A stretch of DNA of 64,000 bases from Prevotella sp. P6B1 (GTDB lineage Bacteria > Bacteroidota > Bacteroidia > Bacteroidales > Bacteroidaceae), in assembly GCF_000702825.1 (NCBI RefSeq), contig NZ_JNKF01000010.1, positions 735,422 through 799,421 of the forward strand. Reading direction: 5' to 3'. Shown one piece after another: positions 36,648 through 45,201 of the stretch. The notes below the pieces were generated by a model. It was given only the letters and a program-made list of their open reading frames with translations. It was not told the DNA's origin and did not search any database. The position numbers and the translations under genes were made by a program. The number at the start of each line of letters is the position of its first letter. Position 1 is the stretch's first letter.

Positions 36648-38399
36648 ATGAGAAAAACGATTATAACACTTTGTATGATGCTCGCCGGCATGGGCGTGCA
36701 GGCTGAAGTGGATCCACATTTCTATATCTATCTTTGTTTTGGTCAGTCAAACATGGAGGGCAATGCCCAGTGGGAATCACCGGCTGATGATGTTGTGGAC
36801 CCGCGTTTCCAGATGTTGGCTACCACCAACTTTACTAATCTTCAAAGAACAATGGGCAATTGGTACACAGCCAGTTGCCCCATTGTGAGTCCTACGGGTA
36901 AGTTAGGTATGAGCGACTATTTCGGTCGCACCATGGTGGCTGCGTTGCCTCAGGATACCAAAGTAGGTGTGGTGGCTGTGGCTATGGGTGGTAGTCCTAT
37001 CGAGATGTTCGATAAGGATGAATATCAGCAGACACTGACAGAAAATCCTGATGCATGGTGGGCTACCCTGTCGAATATGCATTATGGCGGAAATCCTTAT
37101 GGACGACTGATAGAGATGGCGAAGAAAGCCCAGCAGGTAGGTGTCATCAAAGGCATCCTGCTACATCAGGGCTGTTCGAACTGTGGCGATCCTAACTGGC
37201 CCAATAAGGTGAAGAAGATTTATCAGGACATGCTGACTGACTTAGGATTGCAGGCTGCTGATGTACCTCTGTTTGTGGGTGAGACCGAACAGGCCGACAT
37301 GGGTGGAGGATGTGCTGGACACAACGCTGTGGTGGCACAGATTCCAACAGTCATCCCCACAGGACATGTGGTAAGCTCGGTAGGTATTCCTGGTAATGGT
37401 GATGATGCCTGGCATTTCTCTGCTGCCGGCTATCGCACATTCGGAAAGCGTTATGCCTATGAGGCCCTGAAGGTATTAGGACTTCAGGCTCAGAAGGCTA
37501 CCGACTATACGATGCCTGATAATATGAAGAACCTGACGACCTTAAAGACGTTAGAGAATCCTGGCGATCTGCAAATCAGGATAGGCGGTAGCAAGGCACT
37601 GACCATCTGGGGAGAGTTTGCTGATGGCCATCGAGAGAATCTGACCAATGAGGTGACCTTTAGCAGCACCGACTTTACTATTACAAATGGTGTGGTAAGT
37701 GGCACCGTAGCTAAGAAAGGTGTGATAACAGTTAGCTATACCGACTTTATGGGTACGCTGCAACAGATGGCTGTCAACGTGGAGGTTTCAGACAAAGGCC
37801 CTAACCATGTATTGGTAGTAGATAATGGTACGGCAGGCAGTAACCCGTGGGACAAGCAGTTGCACTGCACCTTGACAACGCCGATGACGACAGGTAAGAC
37901 CTATGTGGTGAAAGCGCGCATCAAGGCTGATAATCCTGGCGACTGTGCATTATGGCCCCTGTGGACTGCAAGTCCGGAGCGTGATGATTGGAATAACAGT
38001 AAGGCCGTGCAATATGAGGCCAGCTATCAGCTGACTTCGGAGTTCAAGGAGTTTACCTGGGAATTCAATGCTAATTATACCATCGACCGTCTTCAGTTTG
38101 CTTTCGGTAAAATCGGTGGTCAGGTGTATTTTGATGATGTGACCTGTGAGGAAAAAGGCGGCAGCACCGAGTTGGTTCCTAATGGAGGCTTCGAATCGGA
38201 TAATATCGCTGACTGGGCGGTGATTGGCTATATGGGACAGACGATGACTATCGGTGAATTTGAATTGACCTCAGAAATCAGTCGTCCTCGCATCCGGAAA
38301 GCCGAGGCTACTTGCTACGATCTGAATGGCTGTGCCGTGAAGAACCCTCGCAAGGGACTCTATATCAAAGATGGCAAGAAAGTGTTTATAAAAAACTGA
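36648..38399 (+). CDS. CE6-like acetyl-xylan esterase (SGNH) with CBM and possible T9SS tail
   Basis: Encodes 583 residues. Signal peptide (about 1-20) is followed by an SGNH/sialate-acetylesterase-type domain with FGQSNMEG (catalytic Ser), GGSPIEMF, HQGCSN and DDAWHFSAAGYR (Asp and His), up to about residue 280. Then come an Ig-like domain (about 290-385) and a CBM4_9-like sandwich (about 390-510, ending YFDDVTCEE). The last 40 residues (YDLNGCAVKNPRKGLYIKDG onward) look like the short Prevotella version of the type IX secretion C-terminal signal. CE6 enzymes remove acetyl groups from xylan. It lies 23 bp after the GH43 gene in the same operon. Confidence 0.8.
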   Translation: MRKTIITLCMMLAGMGVQAEVDPHFYIYLCFGQSNMEGNAQWESPADDVVDPRFQMLATTNFTNLQRTMGNWYTASCPIVSPTGKLGMSDYFGRTMVAALPQDTKVGVVAVAMGGSPIEMFDKDEYQQTLTENPDAWWATLSNMHYGGNPYGRLIEMAKKAQQVGVIKGILLHQGCSNCGDPNWPNKVKKIYQDMLTDLGLQAADVPLFVGETEQADMGGGCAGHNAVVAQIPTVIPTGHVVSSVGIPGNGDDAWHFSAAGYRTFGKRYAYEALKVLGLQAQKATDYTMPDNMKNLTTLKTLENPGDLQIRIGGSKALTIWGEFADGHRENLTNEVTFSSTDFTITNGVVSGTVAKKGVITVSYTDFMGTLQQMAVNVEVSDKGPNHVLVVDNGTAGSNPWDKQLHCTLTTPMTTGKTYVVKARIKADNPGDCALWPLWTASPERDDWNNSKAVQYEASYQLTSEFKEFTWEFNANYTIDRLQFAFGKIGGQVYFDDVTCEEKGGSTELVPNGGFESDNIADWAVIGYMGQTMTIGEFELTSEISRPRIRKAEATCYDLNGCAVKNPRKGLYIKDGKKVFIKN

Positions 38400-38425
38400 G
38401 CAATAACAATCAAAACTAAAAACTT

Positions 38426-40327
38426 ATGAAAACAAAAACCGTAATCTCGTTGCTGCTGACCTGTTGCTTGCAGGCAAACGCAGGCACTATCTGTCATGAG
38501 GATGGCACGGTGACATTTCAGTACAAGAACGACCAGGCCAAAGAGGTGCTGGTAGATGTACAGTTTGCCGGGCGCAAGCCAATGCAGAAAGATGCCAAGA
38601 CGGGGCTCTGGACCGTAACCTTAGGTCCAGCGGCTCCTGACATGTATCCCTATTGCTTCATCGTTGACGGAGTGAGTATCATGGACCCGGACAATCCACA
38701 GTATTTCCCCAACGAGGGGTTTAAGAACAGTCTGCTGGAAATCAAATCGAAAGACGGACTGCCTCATGATATCAAAGACGTGCCCCATGGCAGCATGGAG
38801 TATATCCATTATTACTCAAAGAGCTTAGGTGGCACGAATACTGCCATTGTCTATCTGCCACCCAACTACATGATGAACCGCGAGAAGAAATATCCCGTGT
38901 TCTATCTGATTAGTGGTACTACCGATACTGAAGAAGTCTATTATAAGGTAGGACGTGTGAACTATATTCTCGACAATCTGTTGGCTCAGAAGGCAGCCAA
39001 GGAAATGATTATCGTGTTGCCTTATGGTAATCCAACCAAACTGTTGGCTGCAGCTGCTGCCAACGGGGCGCCACAGACTCGTTTCGGAGGCGATGTGTTC
39101 AGTAAGGACCTAATCAACGACTTGATGCCCTATATCGAAAAGAACTATCGCACCATCAACAATAAGGAGCATCGTGCCATTGGCGGTTTCTCACGTGGTG
39201 GCAACCAGGCGCTGTTCAACGGACTGAGCCATCTCGATAAGTTCTCGTATCTGTGCAGCTATAGCTCGTTTACGTCAACTGATATTGCTGGTGTCTACGA
39301 TCAGGCAGAGGACACCAACAAGAAGATCCGTCTGTTCTGGTTGGGTGTAGGTACCGATGATTTTCTGTATGGCAATGCTCGTGACTATATGGAATTCCTC
39401 GACACCAAGGGAATCCGTAGTGTGAAGGAGTTTACCAATGATAAGTTCGGTCATACTTGGATGAATGCCAAGTATTTCCTGACCAAGACCTTGCCACTGC
39501 TTTTCAACAAGAAAGCCTCAGAGGAAGCTATGAAGAACGGTGAGCCAGCTCCTGCCAAGACAGGTAAGGAACAGCAGTTTACGGCTGGTGTGATGGCGCG
39601 ACTCTTCCCCCGTCCCATCATCTCGCCGGAATATACTGAAGATGGTATCATCTTCCGTTTCAAGGCACCTCATGCCAAGAAGGTAGAACTGGAGTGCGAG
39701 ATGTTGCCAAAGAACATGACTATGGAGCGCGACAGTGATGGCGTATGGAGTGTGAAGATGAATGAGTACCTGTTTGATACCTTCAAGTATTGTTTCGTTG
39801 TTGACGATATGCAGGTGACCGATCCCAGCAATATGTACATATCGCCTGATGCTGGCTTCAAATACAGTGTTGCTGATAATCCCAAATCACCCTTTAACTT
39901 TGCCTCGCAAGGTGAGATAGAACATGGTCGTGTGGGTTATGACCTCCAGAGAGATATGGCTATCTATATCTCGCCCAAGATGCAGATGGGCGTGTTGCCT
40001 GCTTTCATTCAGTTGGTAGCGCCTGAGAGCGAGTCGGTTGAGAGTTGGTTCAAGGTGGGCGGCGCCGATGCCATAACTGATAGACTGATAGCTGATGACC
40101 ATGCGAAACCTTGCATGATTACTGTGAGTAAGACCGATCTGAGTCAACAGATGGGAGGGATGCGGATGCCTGGCATGAGGATGAATGTGTTGAAGGCTGA
40201 CGATTATCCTACATGGACCCAGCGCCGACGTGCATTGGTGAAGCTACTGCTTGAAGTGAAGAAACAACCCGATCCTCAGTTCCCCGGAATGGGAGGCGGA
40301 TTTGGTGGTGGTCCTGATATGCAATAA
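38426..40327 (+). CDS. CE1-like esterase with two E-set domains and a partial second esterase domain
   Basis: Encodes 633 residues. Signal peptide (about 1-20), E-set/CBM48-like domain (about 21-105), complete CE1-type hydrolase (about 115-385) with nucleophile in GGFSRGG and probable His in FGHTW, then a second E-set (about 405-495) and the beginning of another CE1-like domain (about 500-580). The latter stops before any nucleophile elbow. The end is Met/Gly-rich (GMGGGFGGGPDMQ). It probably removes ferulate or acetate from arabinoxylan side chains. The layout looks like a duplication of an E-set-CE1 unit with later loss of the second catalytic half. It is 26 bp after the CE6 gene and 12 bp before GH31. 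Confidence 0.8.
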   Translation: MKTKTVISLLLTCCLQANAGTICHEDGTVTFQYKNDQAKEVLVDVQFAGRKPMQKDAKTGLWTVTLGPAAPDMYPYCFIVDGVSIMDPDNPQYFPNEGFKNSLLEIKSKDGLPHDIKDVPHGSMEYIHYYSKSLGGTNTAIVYLPPNYMMNREKKYPVFYLISGTTDTEEVYYKVGRVNYILDNLLAQKAAKEMIIVLPYGNPTKLLAAAAANGAPQTRFGGDVFSKDLINDLMPYIEKNYRTINNKEHRAIGGFSRGGNQALFNGLSHLDKFSYLCSYSSFTSTDIAGVYDQAEDTNKKIRLFWLGVGTDDFLYGNARDYMEFLDTKGIRSVKEFTNDKFGHTWMNAKYFLTKTLPLLFNKKASEEAMKNGEPAPAKTGKEQQFTAGVMARLFPRPIISPEYTEDGIIFRFKAPHAKKVELECEMLPKNMTMERDSDGVWSVKMNEYLFDTFKYCFVVDDMQVTDPSNMYISPDAGFKYSVADNPKSPFNFASQGEIEHGRVGYDLQRDMAIYISPKMQMGVLPAFIQLVAPESESVESWFKVGGADAITDRLIADDHAKPCMITVSKTDLSQQMGGMRMPGMRMNVLKADDYPTWTQRRRALVKLLLEVKKQPDPQFPGMGGGFGGGPDMQ

Positions 40328-40339
40328 AATAAAAACAGA

Positions 40340-42493
40340 ATGAGAATAGTTAATAAAAAGTTTTTCTCTACCATCGTGATGCTGACTATCGGCATGACGA
40401 TGGTAGCACAGCAGATAGAGGTGAAGTATGTTGCCCCAAATGCTGTACGTGTGCAATGTGGTAGTAAGAGTCAGCTGCCTGATTGGATCTATGTGAAACA
40501 TGACCAGTTGAAGCAGGCTGATGTGAAGGTTAAGGTGAGAGGACACGAGGTGACCATCCAGAATCAGGCAGGAAAGACCGTGTTCCGTGCCACTAATCAT
40601 CAGTGGCAGTCAGGTGTAGCTACGCTTACCATCCATTCGCCAAAGGATGAATGCCTGTTCGGACTTGGACAGTTCCAGGATGGCTACAGCAACGTGCGTG
40701 GCCTCTCACGTCGACTCACTCAGGTGAACACGCAGATCAGTATTCCTATGCTCATCTCGAACAAGGGCTATGGCATTCTGTGGAATAATTACGGCCTAAC
40801 GGAGTTTAATCCCAGCGATCAGAGCGTCAAACTGGTAAAGCGTGCTGGTGCAGGAGAAAAGGAGGTGGTGGATGTAACCTCGACAGAAGGAGGTAAGCGT
40901 GAAGTCAGAGAGCGTCATATCTTCGAGGCTGCCATTGATATCAGCGTGACAGGCGACTACGCCTTGTTGTTGGATGTTGGTCAGAAGATGGCACGTCGCC
41001 ATAATCTGACGATTGACGGACAACCAGTGATAGAGATGCAGAACCTCTGGTTGCCGCCTACAGCTTCGAAGATTGTACACTTGGAGAAAGGGCGTCATCA
41101 TTTATCTGCCGAACTGACTAAGGATGATCATCCTGTACTCTATTATCATCAGGTGAAGGATGAAACGGTGTTCCGTTCACCTGTAGCCGATGCTGTGGAC
41201 TATACTGTGTTTGTGGGGACACCCGATGAGATTATTGCTACCTATCGTCAGCTCACTGGTGAGTGCCCGCAGATGCCGGATTGGGCGTTGGGGTATATCC
41301 ACTGCAGGGAGCGTTTCCATTCTTCGGATGAGATTCTGCAGACTGCCAACCGTTTTCGTCAAGAGCAGTTGCCTGTGAGCGTGATGGTACAGGACTGGCA
41401 GTATTGGGGTAAATACGGGTGGAACTCGATGCAGTTTGATGAGGAGTTCTATCCTGATCCCAAAGCGTTGACCGACAGTCTGCACCAGATGGGTATGAAG
41501 CTAATGGTGAGTGTGTGGTCGAAGATAGACAGACACTCGGAAGTGGGACATCAGATGGAGGCTGATGGTCACTATATCCCAGGTACCGATTGGATTGACT
41601 TCTTCAGTCCAGATGCTGCAGAGGCTTATTGGAAGAACTTCAAGGAGCGTCTGTTGCCTTTAGGTATTGATGCCTGGTGGCAGGATGCTACCGAACCAGA
41701 GAATGATGACCTGGCAGGACGTCGTGTGAACAAAGGGCAATGGTCGGGTGAGCAGGTGAGAAACGTCTATCCGCTACTGGTCAACAAAACGGTGTGCGAA
41801 GGATTGAGACTGGCGGGCAAGGAACCGATGATTCTTACTCGTTGTGGTTTCGCGGGTATCCAGCGTTATGGCTCTGCCATGTGGAGTGGTGATGTAGGTA
41901 ATGACTGGGAGACTTTCCGAAGACAGATTACCGCTGGCTTGGGTATGCAGGCTGCCGGCATTCCTTGGTGGACCTATGATGCTGGTGGATTCTTCCGTCC
42001 GCAAAACCAGTACACTGACAGCGGCTATATCGAGCGGATGCTACGCTGGATTGAGACCAGTGTCTATCTGCCATTGATGCGTGTACATGGTTATATGAGT
42101 AATACCGAACCCTGGAATTATGGACCAGAGGCTCAAGAAGTGATTGCAGCCTGTCTGAAAGAACGCTATCGTCTCATGCCTTATATTAAGCAATGTGCAC
42201 GACAAGTATCTGAGCGAGGCGGTACCTTGATGCGACCGCTGGTGTTCGACTTTACTAATGATGCCGAGGCACTCAAACAGAAATATGAATATATGTTCGG
42301 ACCAGCCCTGCTCATCAGTCCTGTGACAGAACCCGGTGTGACTATTTGGCGTACCTATCTGCCAAAGCATGAGGGTGGTTGGTACGACTATCGTACAGGT
42401 CAGCATTATGATGGCGGACAGTATGTCAACACCACAGTGACTAAGGCCTATATCCCTGTGTTTATCCGTGCTGGATTTCAACTTCCTAAATAA
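40340..42493 (+). CDS. GH31 alpha-xylosidase-like enzyme with PA14-type insert
   Basis: Encodes 717 residues with a signal peptide (ending MVAQ). The N-terminal GH31 sandwich holds an inserted PA14-like stretch (about residues 190-265, ISVTGDYALLLDVG to HLEKGRHHLSAEL), seen in alpha-xylosidases such as Xyl31A types. The barrel has the nucleophile in WWQDATEPE and acid/base in WSGDVGNDW; the C-terminal sandwich is present. GH31 alpha-xylosidases act on xyloglucan or on alpha-xylose side groups of complex arabinoxylan. In this locus the latter fits better, as for a B. ovatus complex-xylan GH31. Alpha-glucosidase is less likely. It is probably periplasmic. Confidence 0.88.
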   Translation: MRIVNKKFFSTIVMLTIGMTMVAQQIEVKYVAPNAVRVQCGSKSQLPDWIYVKHDQLKQADVKVKVRGHEVTIQNQAGKTVFRATNHQWQSGVATLTIHSPKDECLFGLGQFQDGYSNVRGLSRRLTQVNTQISIPMLISNKGYGILWNNYGLTEFNPSDQSVKLVKRAGAGEKEVVDVTSTEGGKREVRERHIFEAAIDISVTGDYALLLDVGQKMARRHNLTIDGQPVIEMQNLWLPPTASKIVHLEKGRHHLSAELTKDDHPVLYYHQVKDETVFRSPVADAVDYTVFVGTPDEIIATYRQLTGECPQMPDWALGYIHCRERFHSSDEILQTANRFRQEQLPVSVMVQDWQYWGKYGWNSMQFDEEFYPDPKALTDSLHQMGMKLMVSVWSKIDRHSEVGHQMEADGHYIPGTDWIDFFSPDAAEAYWKNFKERLLPLGIDAWWQDATEPENDDLAGRRVNKGQWSGEQVRNVYPLLVNKTVCEGLRLAGKEPMILTRCGFAGIQRYGSAMWSGDVGNDWETFRRQITAGLGMQAAGIPWWTYDAGGFFRPQNQYTDSGYIERMLRWIETSVYLPLMRVHGYMSNTEPWNYGPEAQEVIAACLKERYRLMPYIKQCARQVSERGGTLMRPLVFDFTNDAEALKQKYEYMFGPALLISPVTEPGVTIWRTYLPKHEGGWYDYRTGQHYDGGQYVNTTVTKAYIPVFIRAGFQLPK

Positions 42494-42523
42494 ACAATAA
42501 CAAAATCAATTACCTAACTATTT

Positions 42524-44017
42524 ATGAAAAAATCATTTTTATTTGTTGCACTCGTAGCCCTCATGGGGTGCCAGCAAGTTCAGCAGGAGGAATCTCCTAT
42601 CTTAACCGTTGAGGGAGGTCAGATTCAAGGTGCCAAGATTGATAGCCCTGACCATGATACCTATTATGCCTATAAGGGAATCCCTTATGCAGCAGCACCT
42701 ATTGGTGACCTGCGTTGGAAAGAACCACAGCCCGTTGTGGCCTGGGAAGGTGTGAGAACATGTGATAAGTTCGGACATCCAGGCTATCAGGCTGTTCATT
42801 ATCCTGGTTTCTATACCTCGGAGTGGGGCTACGGCGATGAGGCTCCCTACAGTGAGGATTGTCTGTATCTGAATGTGTTTACCAAGGCTCCGGGGAAAGC
42901 AGATAAGAAACTGCCTGTAGCCCTGTGGATACACGGTGGTGGCTATCGTGAAGGCTGGGGAACAGAACCAGAGTTTGATGGTAAGGCATGGGCCCTGAAG
43001 GATGTGGTGCTTGTCACCATCAACTACCGTTTAGGTATCTTTGGTTTCATGCCTTATGGTGAACTCTCGGCTGAGAGTCCTCACGGGGTGTCGGGTAACT
43101 ATGGCATTCTGGATCAGATCCAGTCGTTGAAATGGATCAAAGAGAATATTGCCCAGTTTGGTGGCGATCCGGATAATGTAACCATCTTCGGTCAGAGTGC
43201 TGGTGCTGGTAGCGTCCGTACGCTCTGTGAGAGCCCGTTGGCTCGCGGCTTGTTCCACAAAGCCGTGATTATGAGTGGTGGTGGTCTGAACATCCCTTCA
43301 AAAGATGGCGAAGCTGCTAAACCTGCTACTCCGATGGCTAAGTTCTTTACCTATAATCCCACGCTGAAAGAGGCTGAGGCAGAGACCAAGAAGGTAATGG
43401 ACTGGGCTGGACTCACTGATCTGAAGAAATTGCGTGCCGCATCGACTGAGGTCATCTATAGTGTGGCTACTATATATAATATGGTAAATAAGAGTGATGT
43501 CTATGTGATGGAGCGTCCTATTGTGGATGGTTACGTATCACTCAAGAGTTTTGATGAGGCTGCCCGTGCCGGTGAGATTGCCGACGTGCCTTATATGATT
43601 GGCTATACTATGAACGATATGGGGTCGATGGCGCCTGGCATTGCTGAGTTCTGCAAGGTTCGTGAAGCCCAGGGTAAGAAGGCTTGGGCCTATGAGTTCG
43701 CACGTCCTCTGCCAGACGATGGTAAGCACCCTGAGATTACCAATCGTCTGAAGGGAGCCTTCCATTCCAGCGACCTGTGGTTTGTCTTCAAGAGTCTGGA
43801 GCACTGCTGGCGTCCTTGGACTCAGGGTGACTGGGATCTCTCTGAGAAAATGCTGACTGCCTGGACCAACTTCGCTAAGTTCGGTAACCCTAATGGAGAG
43901 AAGGATGGTGTATGGGAACCTTGCACTGCTGAGAAACCAAACTTTATGCTGTTTAAGCTCGACGAAAAGGATGCCGAGGCATCTGAGATGGGAGAGCCAA
44001 TACTGCCAACCAAATGA
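42524..44017 (+). CDS. Type-B carboxylesterase lipoprotein
   Basis: Encodes 497 residues; lipobox LMGC. It has the carboxylesterase/para-nitrobenzyl esterase build: YKGIPYAAAPIGDLRW near the N-terminus, EDCLYLNVF, oxyanion WIHGGGY and nucleophile elbow FGQSAGAGS. The catalytic His is probably in GAFHSSDLWFVF. In xylan loci such enzymes are taken to remove acetyl or aromatic esters, but substrates are poorly known. The stop overlaps the CE15 start by 4 bp (ATGA), so the two are translationally coupled. Confidence 0.85.
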   Translation: MKKSFLFVALVALMGCQQVQQEESPILTVEGGQIQGAKIDSPDHDTYYAYKGIPYAAAPIGDLRWKEPQPVVAWEGVRTCDKFGHPGYQAVHYPGFYTSEWGYGDEAPYSEDCLYLNVFTKAPGKADKKLPVALWIHGGGYREGWGTEPEFDGKAWALKDVVLVTINYRLGIFGFMPYGELSAESPHGVSGNYGILDQIQSLKWIKENIAQFGGDPDNVTIFGQSAGAGSVRTLCESPLARGLFHKAVIMSGGGLNIPSKDGEAAKPATPMAKFFTYNPTLKEAEAETKKVMDWAGLTDLKKLRAASTEVIYSVATIYNMVNKSDVYVMERPIVDGYVSLKSFDEAARAGEIADVPYMIGYTMNDMGSMAPGIAEFCKVREAQGKKAWAYEFARPLPDDGKHPEITNRLKGAFHSSDLWFVFKSLEHCWRPWTQGDWDLSEKMLTAWTNFAKFGNPNGEKDGVWEPCTAEKPNFMLFKLDEKDAEASEMGEPILPTK

Positions 44018-45201
44018 AACAACTTTTATCAACTATTGTATTGTGCTGTGCTACCCTCTGGGCGCAGGCCCAGACGGGTAGCCAGCTTCCTTTGGCTTAT
44101 CCGGTTGAACATACCGGTGCGGCCTTTGCAAAGCCTGCGATGCCCGAAGCTCAACAGTTACCAGTAATCAAGGAACTACCTGATCCGTTGAAAGGTGTGA
44201 ATGGCTTCAACGACTGGTCTCGCAGACGTAGTGAGATTGCTGCGTTGATACAGCATTATGGTATAGGCGAGAAACCTGCTGTGAAAAAGGAAAGTGTGAA
44301 GGCCCGTATGAGCGGCGATACGCTGATTGTGGATGTGACAGTGAATGGCGAAACGCTCACCCTGCGTTCGGAGATTAATTATCCTAAGACGGGAAAAGCA
44401 CCTTATGCCTTGATGATTGGTTCGAGTATGATTTCATTACCTCGTCAGTTGTTTGTGGACCGTCCTATTGCTACGATGAACTTCCACGAGAAGCAGGTGA
44501 ACGACTATGGTCAGTGGGGTAAACATCATGAGCGTGGTGAACATCATTTTGATCGCCTCTATCCACAGCTGAAGGATAACGGTGCCTATAGTGAGTGGGC
44601 GTGGGGCTTCAGTCGTTTGATTGACGGTCTGGAACAGCTAGGACCAGAGGTGACAAAGATTGATACCAAGCGTATCGGTGTGACCGGTTGCTCGTATGCG
44701 GGAAAGATGGCTCTTTACTGTGGTGCTTTCGATGAACGTGTGGCATTGACTATCGCACAAGAACCAGGTGGAGGTGGTGCTGCAGCCTGGCGTATCTCGC
44801 ATCTGCAGGACAGCGTGGAGAACATTGACAAGACCGACTACCATTGGTTCTTGGAGAGTCAGCGCGAGAACTTTCATGGTGATAGCGTGTATCAACTGCC
44901 TTATGATCAGCATGAGCTCTGTGCGCTGGTTTGTCCGCGTGCCTTGTTACTATTGGGCAATCCTGACTATAAGTGGCTGGCTGATGAGGCAATGCTGGTG
45001 TCAGCGAAGGCTGCCAAGAAGGTGTGGGAGCGTTTTGGTATTGCCGACCGTATGGGATGGAGTGTTGTTGGTGGTCATGGACATTGTCAACTGCCCGAAT
45101 GCCAATGGCCTGAGGTGCTTGCCTTTATCGATAAATTCCTGTTAGGGAAAGACGCTAACACACATGATATCCGAATATATTCTAAAACATTAATAAAATG
45201 A
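44014..45201 (+). CDS. CE15 glucuronoyl esterase
   Basis: Encodes 395 residues with a signal peptide (about 1-20, ending AQAQ). The alpha/beta-hydrolase has the CE15 nucleophile motif GCSYAGK, the EPGGGGAAAWR segment following it, and a catalytic His in GGHGHCQLP. CE15 enzymes cleave the ester between lignin alcohols and 4-O-methyl-glucuronic acid on xylan, so they would prepare the substrate of GH115. It starts inside the stop of the carboxylesterase gene and its own stop overlaps the next start by 4 bp, giving three coupled esterase genes in a row. Confidence 0.87.
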   Translation: MKQLLSTIVLCCATLWAQAQTGSQLPLAYPVEHTGAAFAKPAMPEAQQLPVIKELPDPLKGVNGFNDWSRRRSEIAALIQHYGIGEKPAVKKESVKARMSGDTLIVDVTVNGETLTLRSEINYPKTGKAPYALMIGSSMISLPRQLFVDRPIATMNFHEKQVNDYGQWGKHHERGEHHFDRLYPQLKDNGAYSEWAWGFSRLIDGLEQLGPEVTKIDTKRIGVTGCSYAGKMALYCGAFDERVALTIAQEPGGGGAAAWRISHLQDSVENIDKTDYHWFLESQRENFHGDSVYQLPYDQHELCALVCPRALLLLGNPDYKWLADEAMLVSAKAAKKVWERFGIADRMGWSVVGGHGHCQLPECQWPEVLAFIDKFLLGKDANTHDIRIYSKTLIK

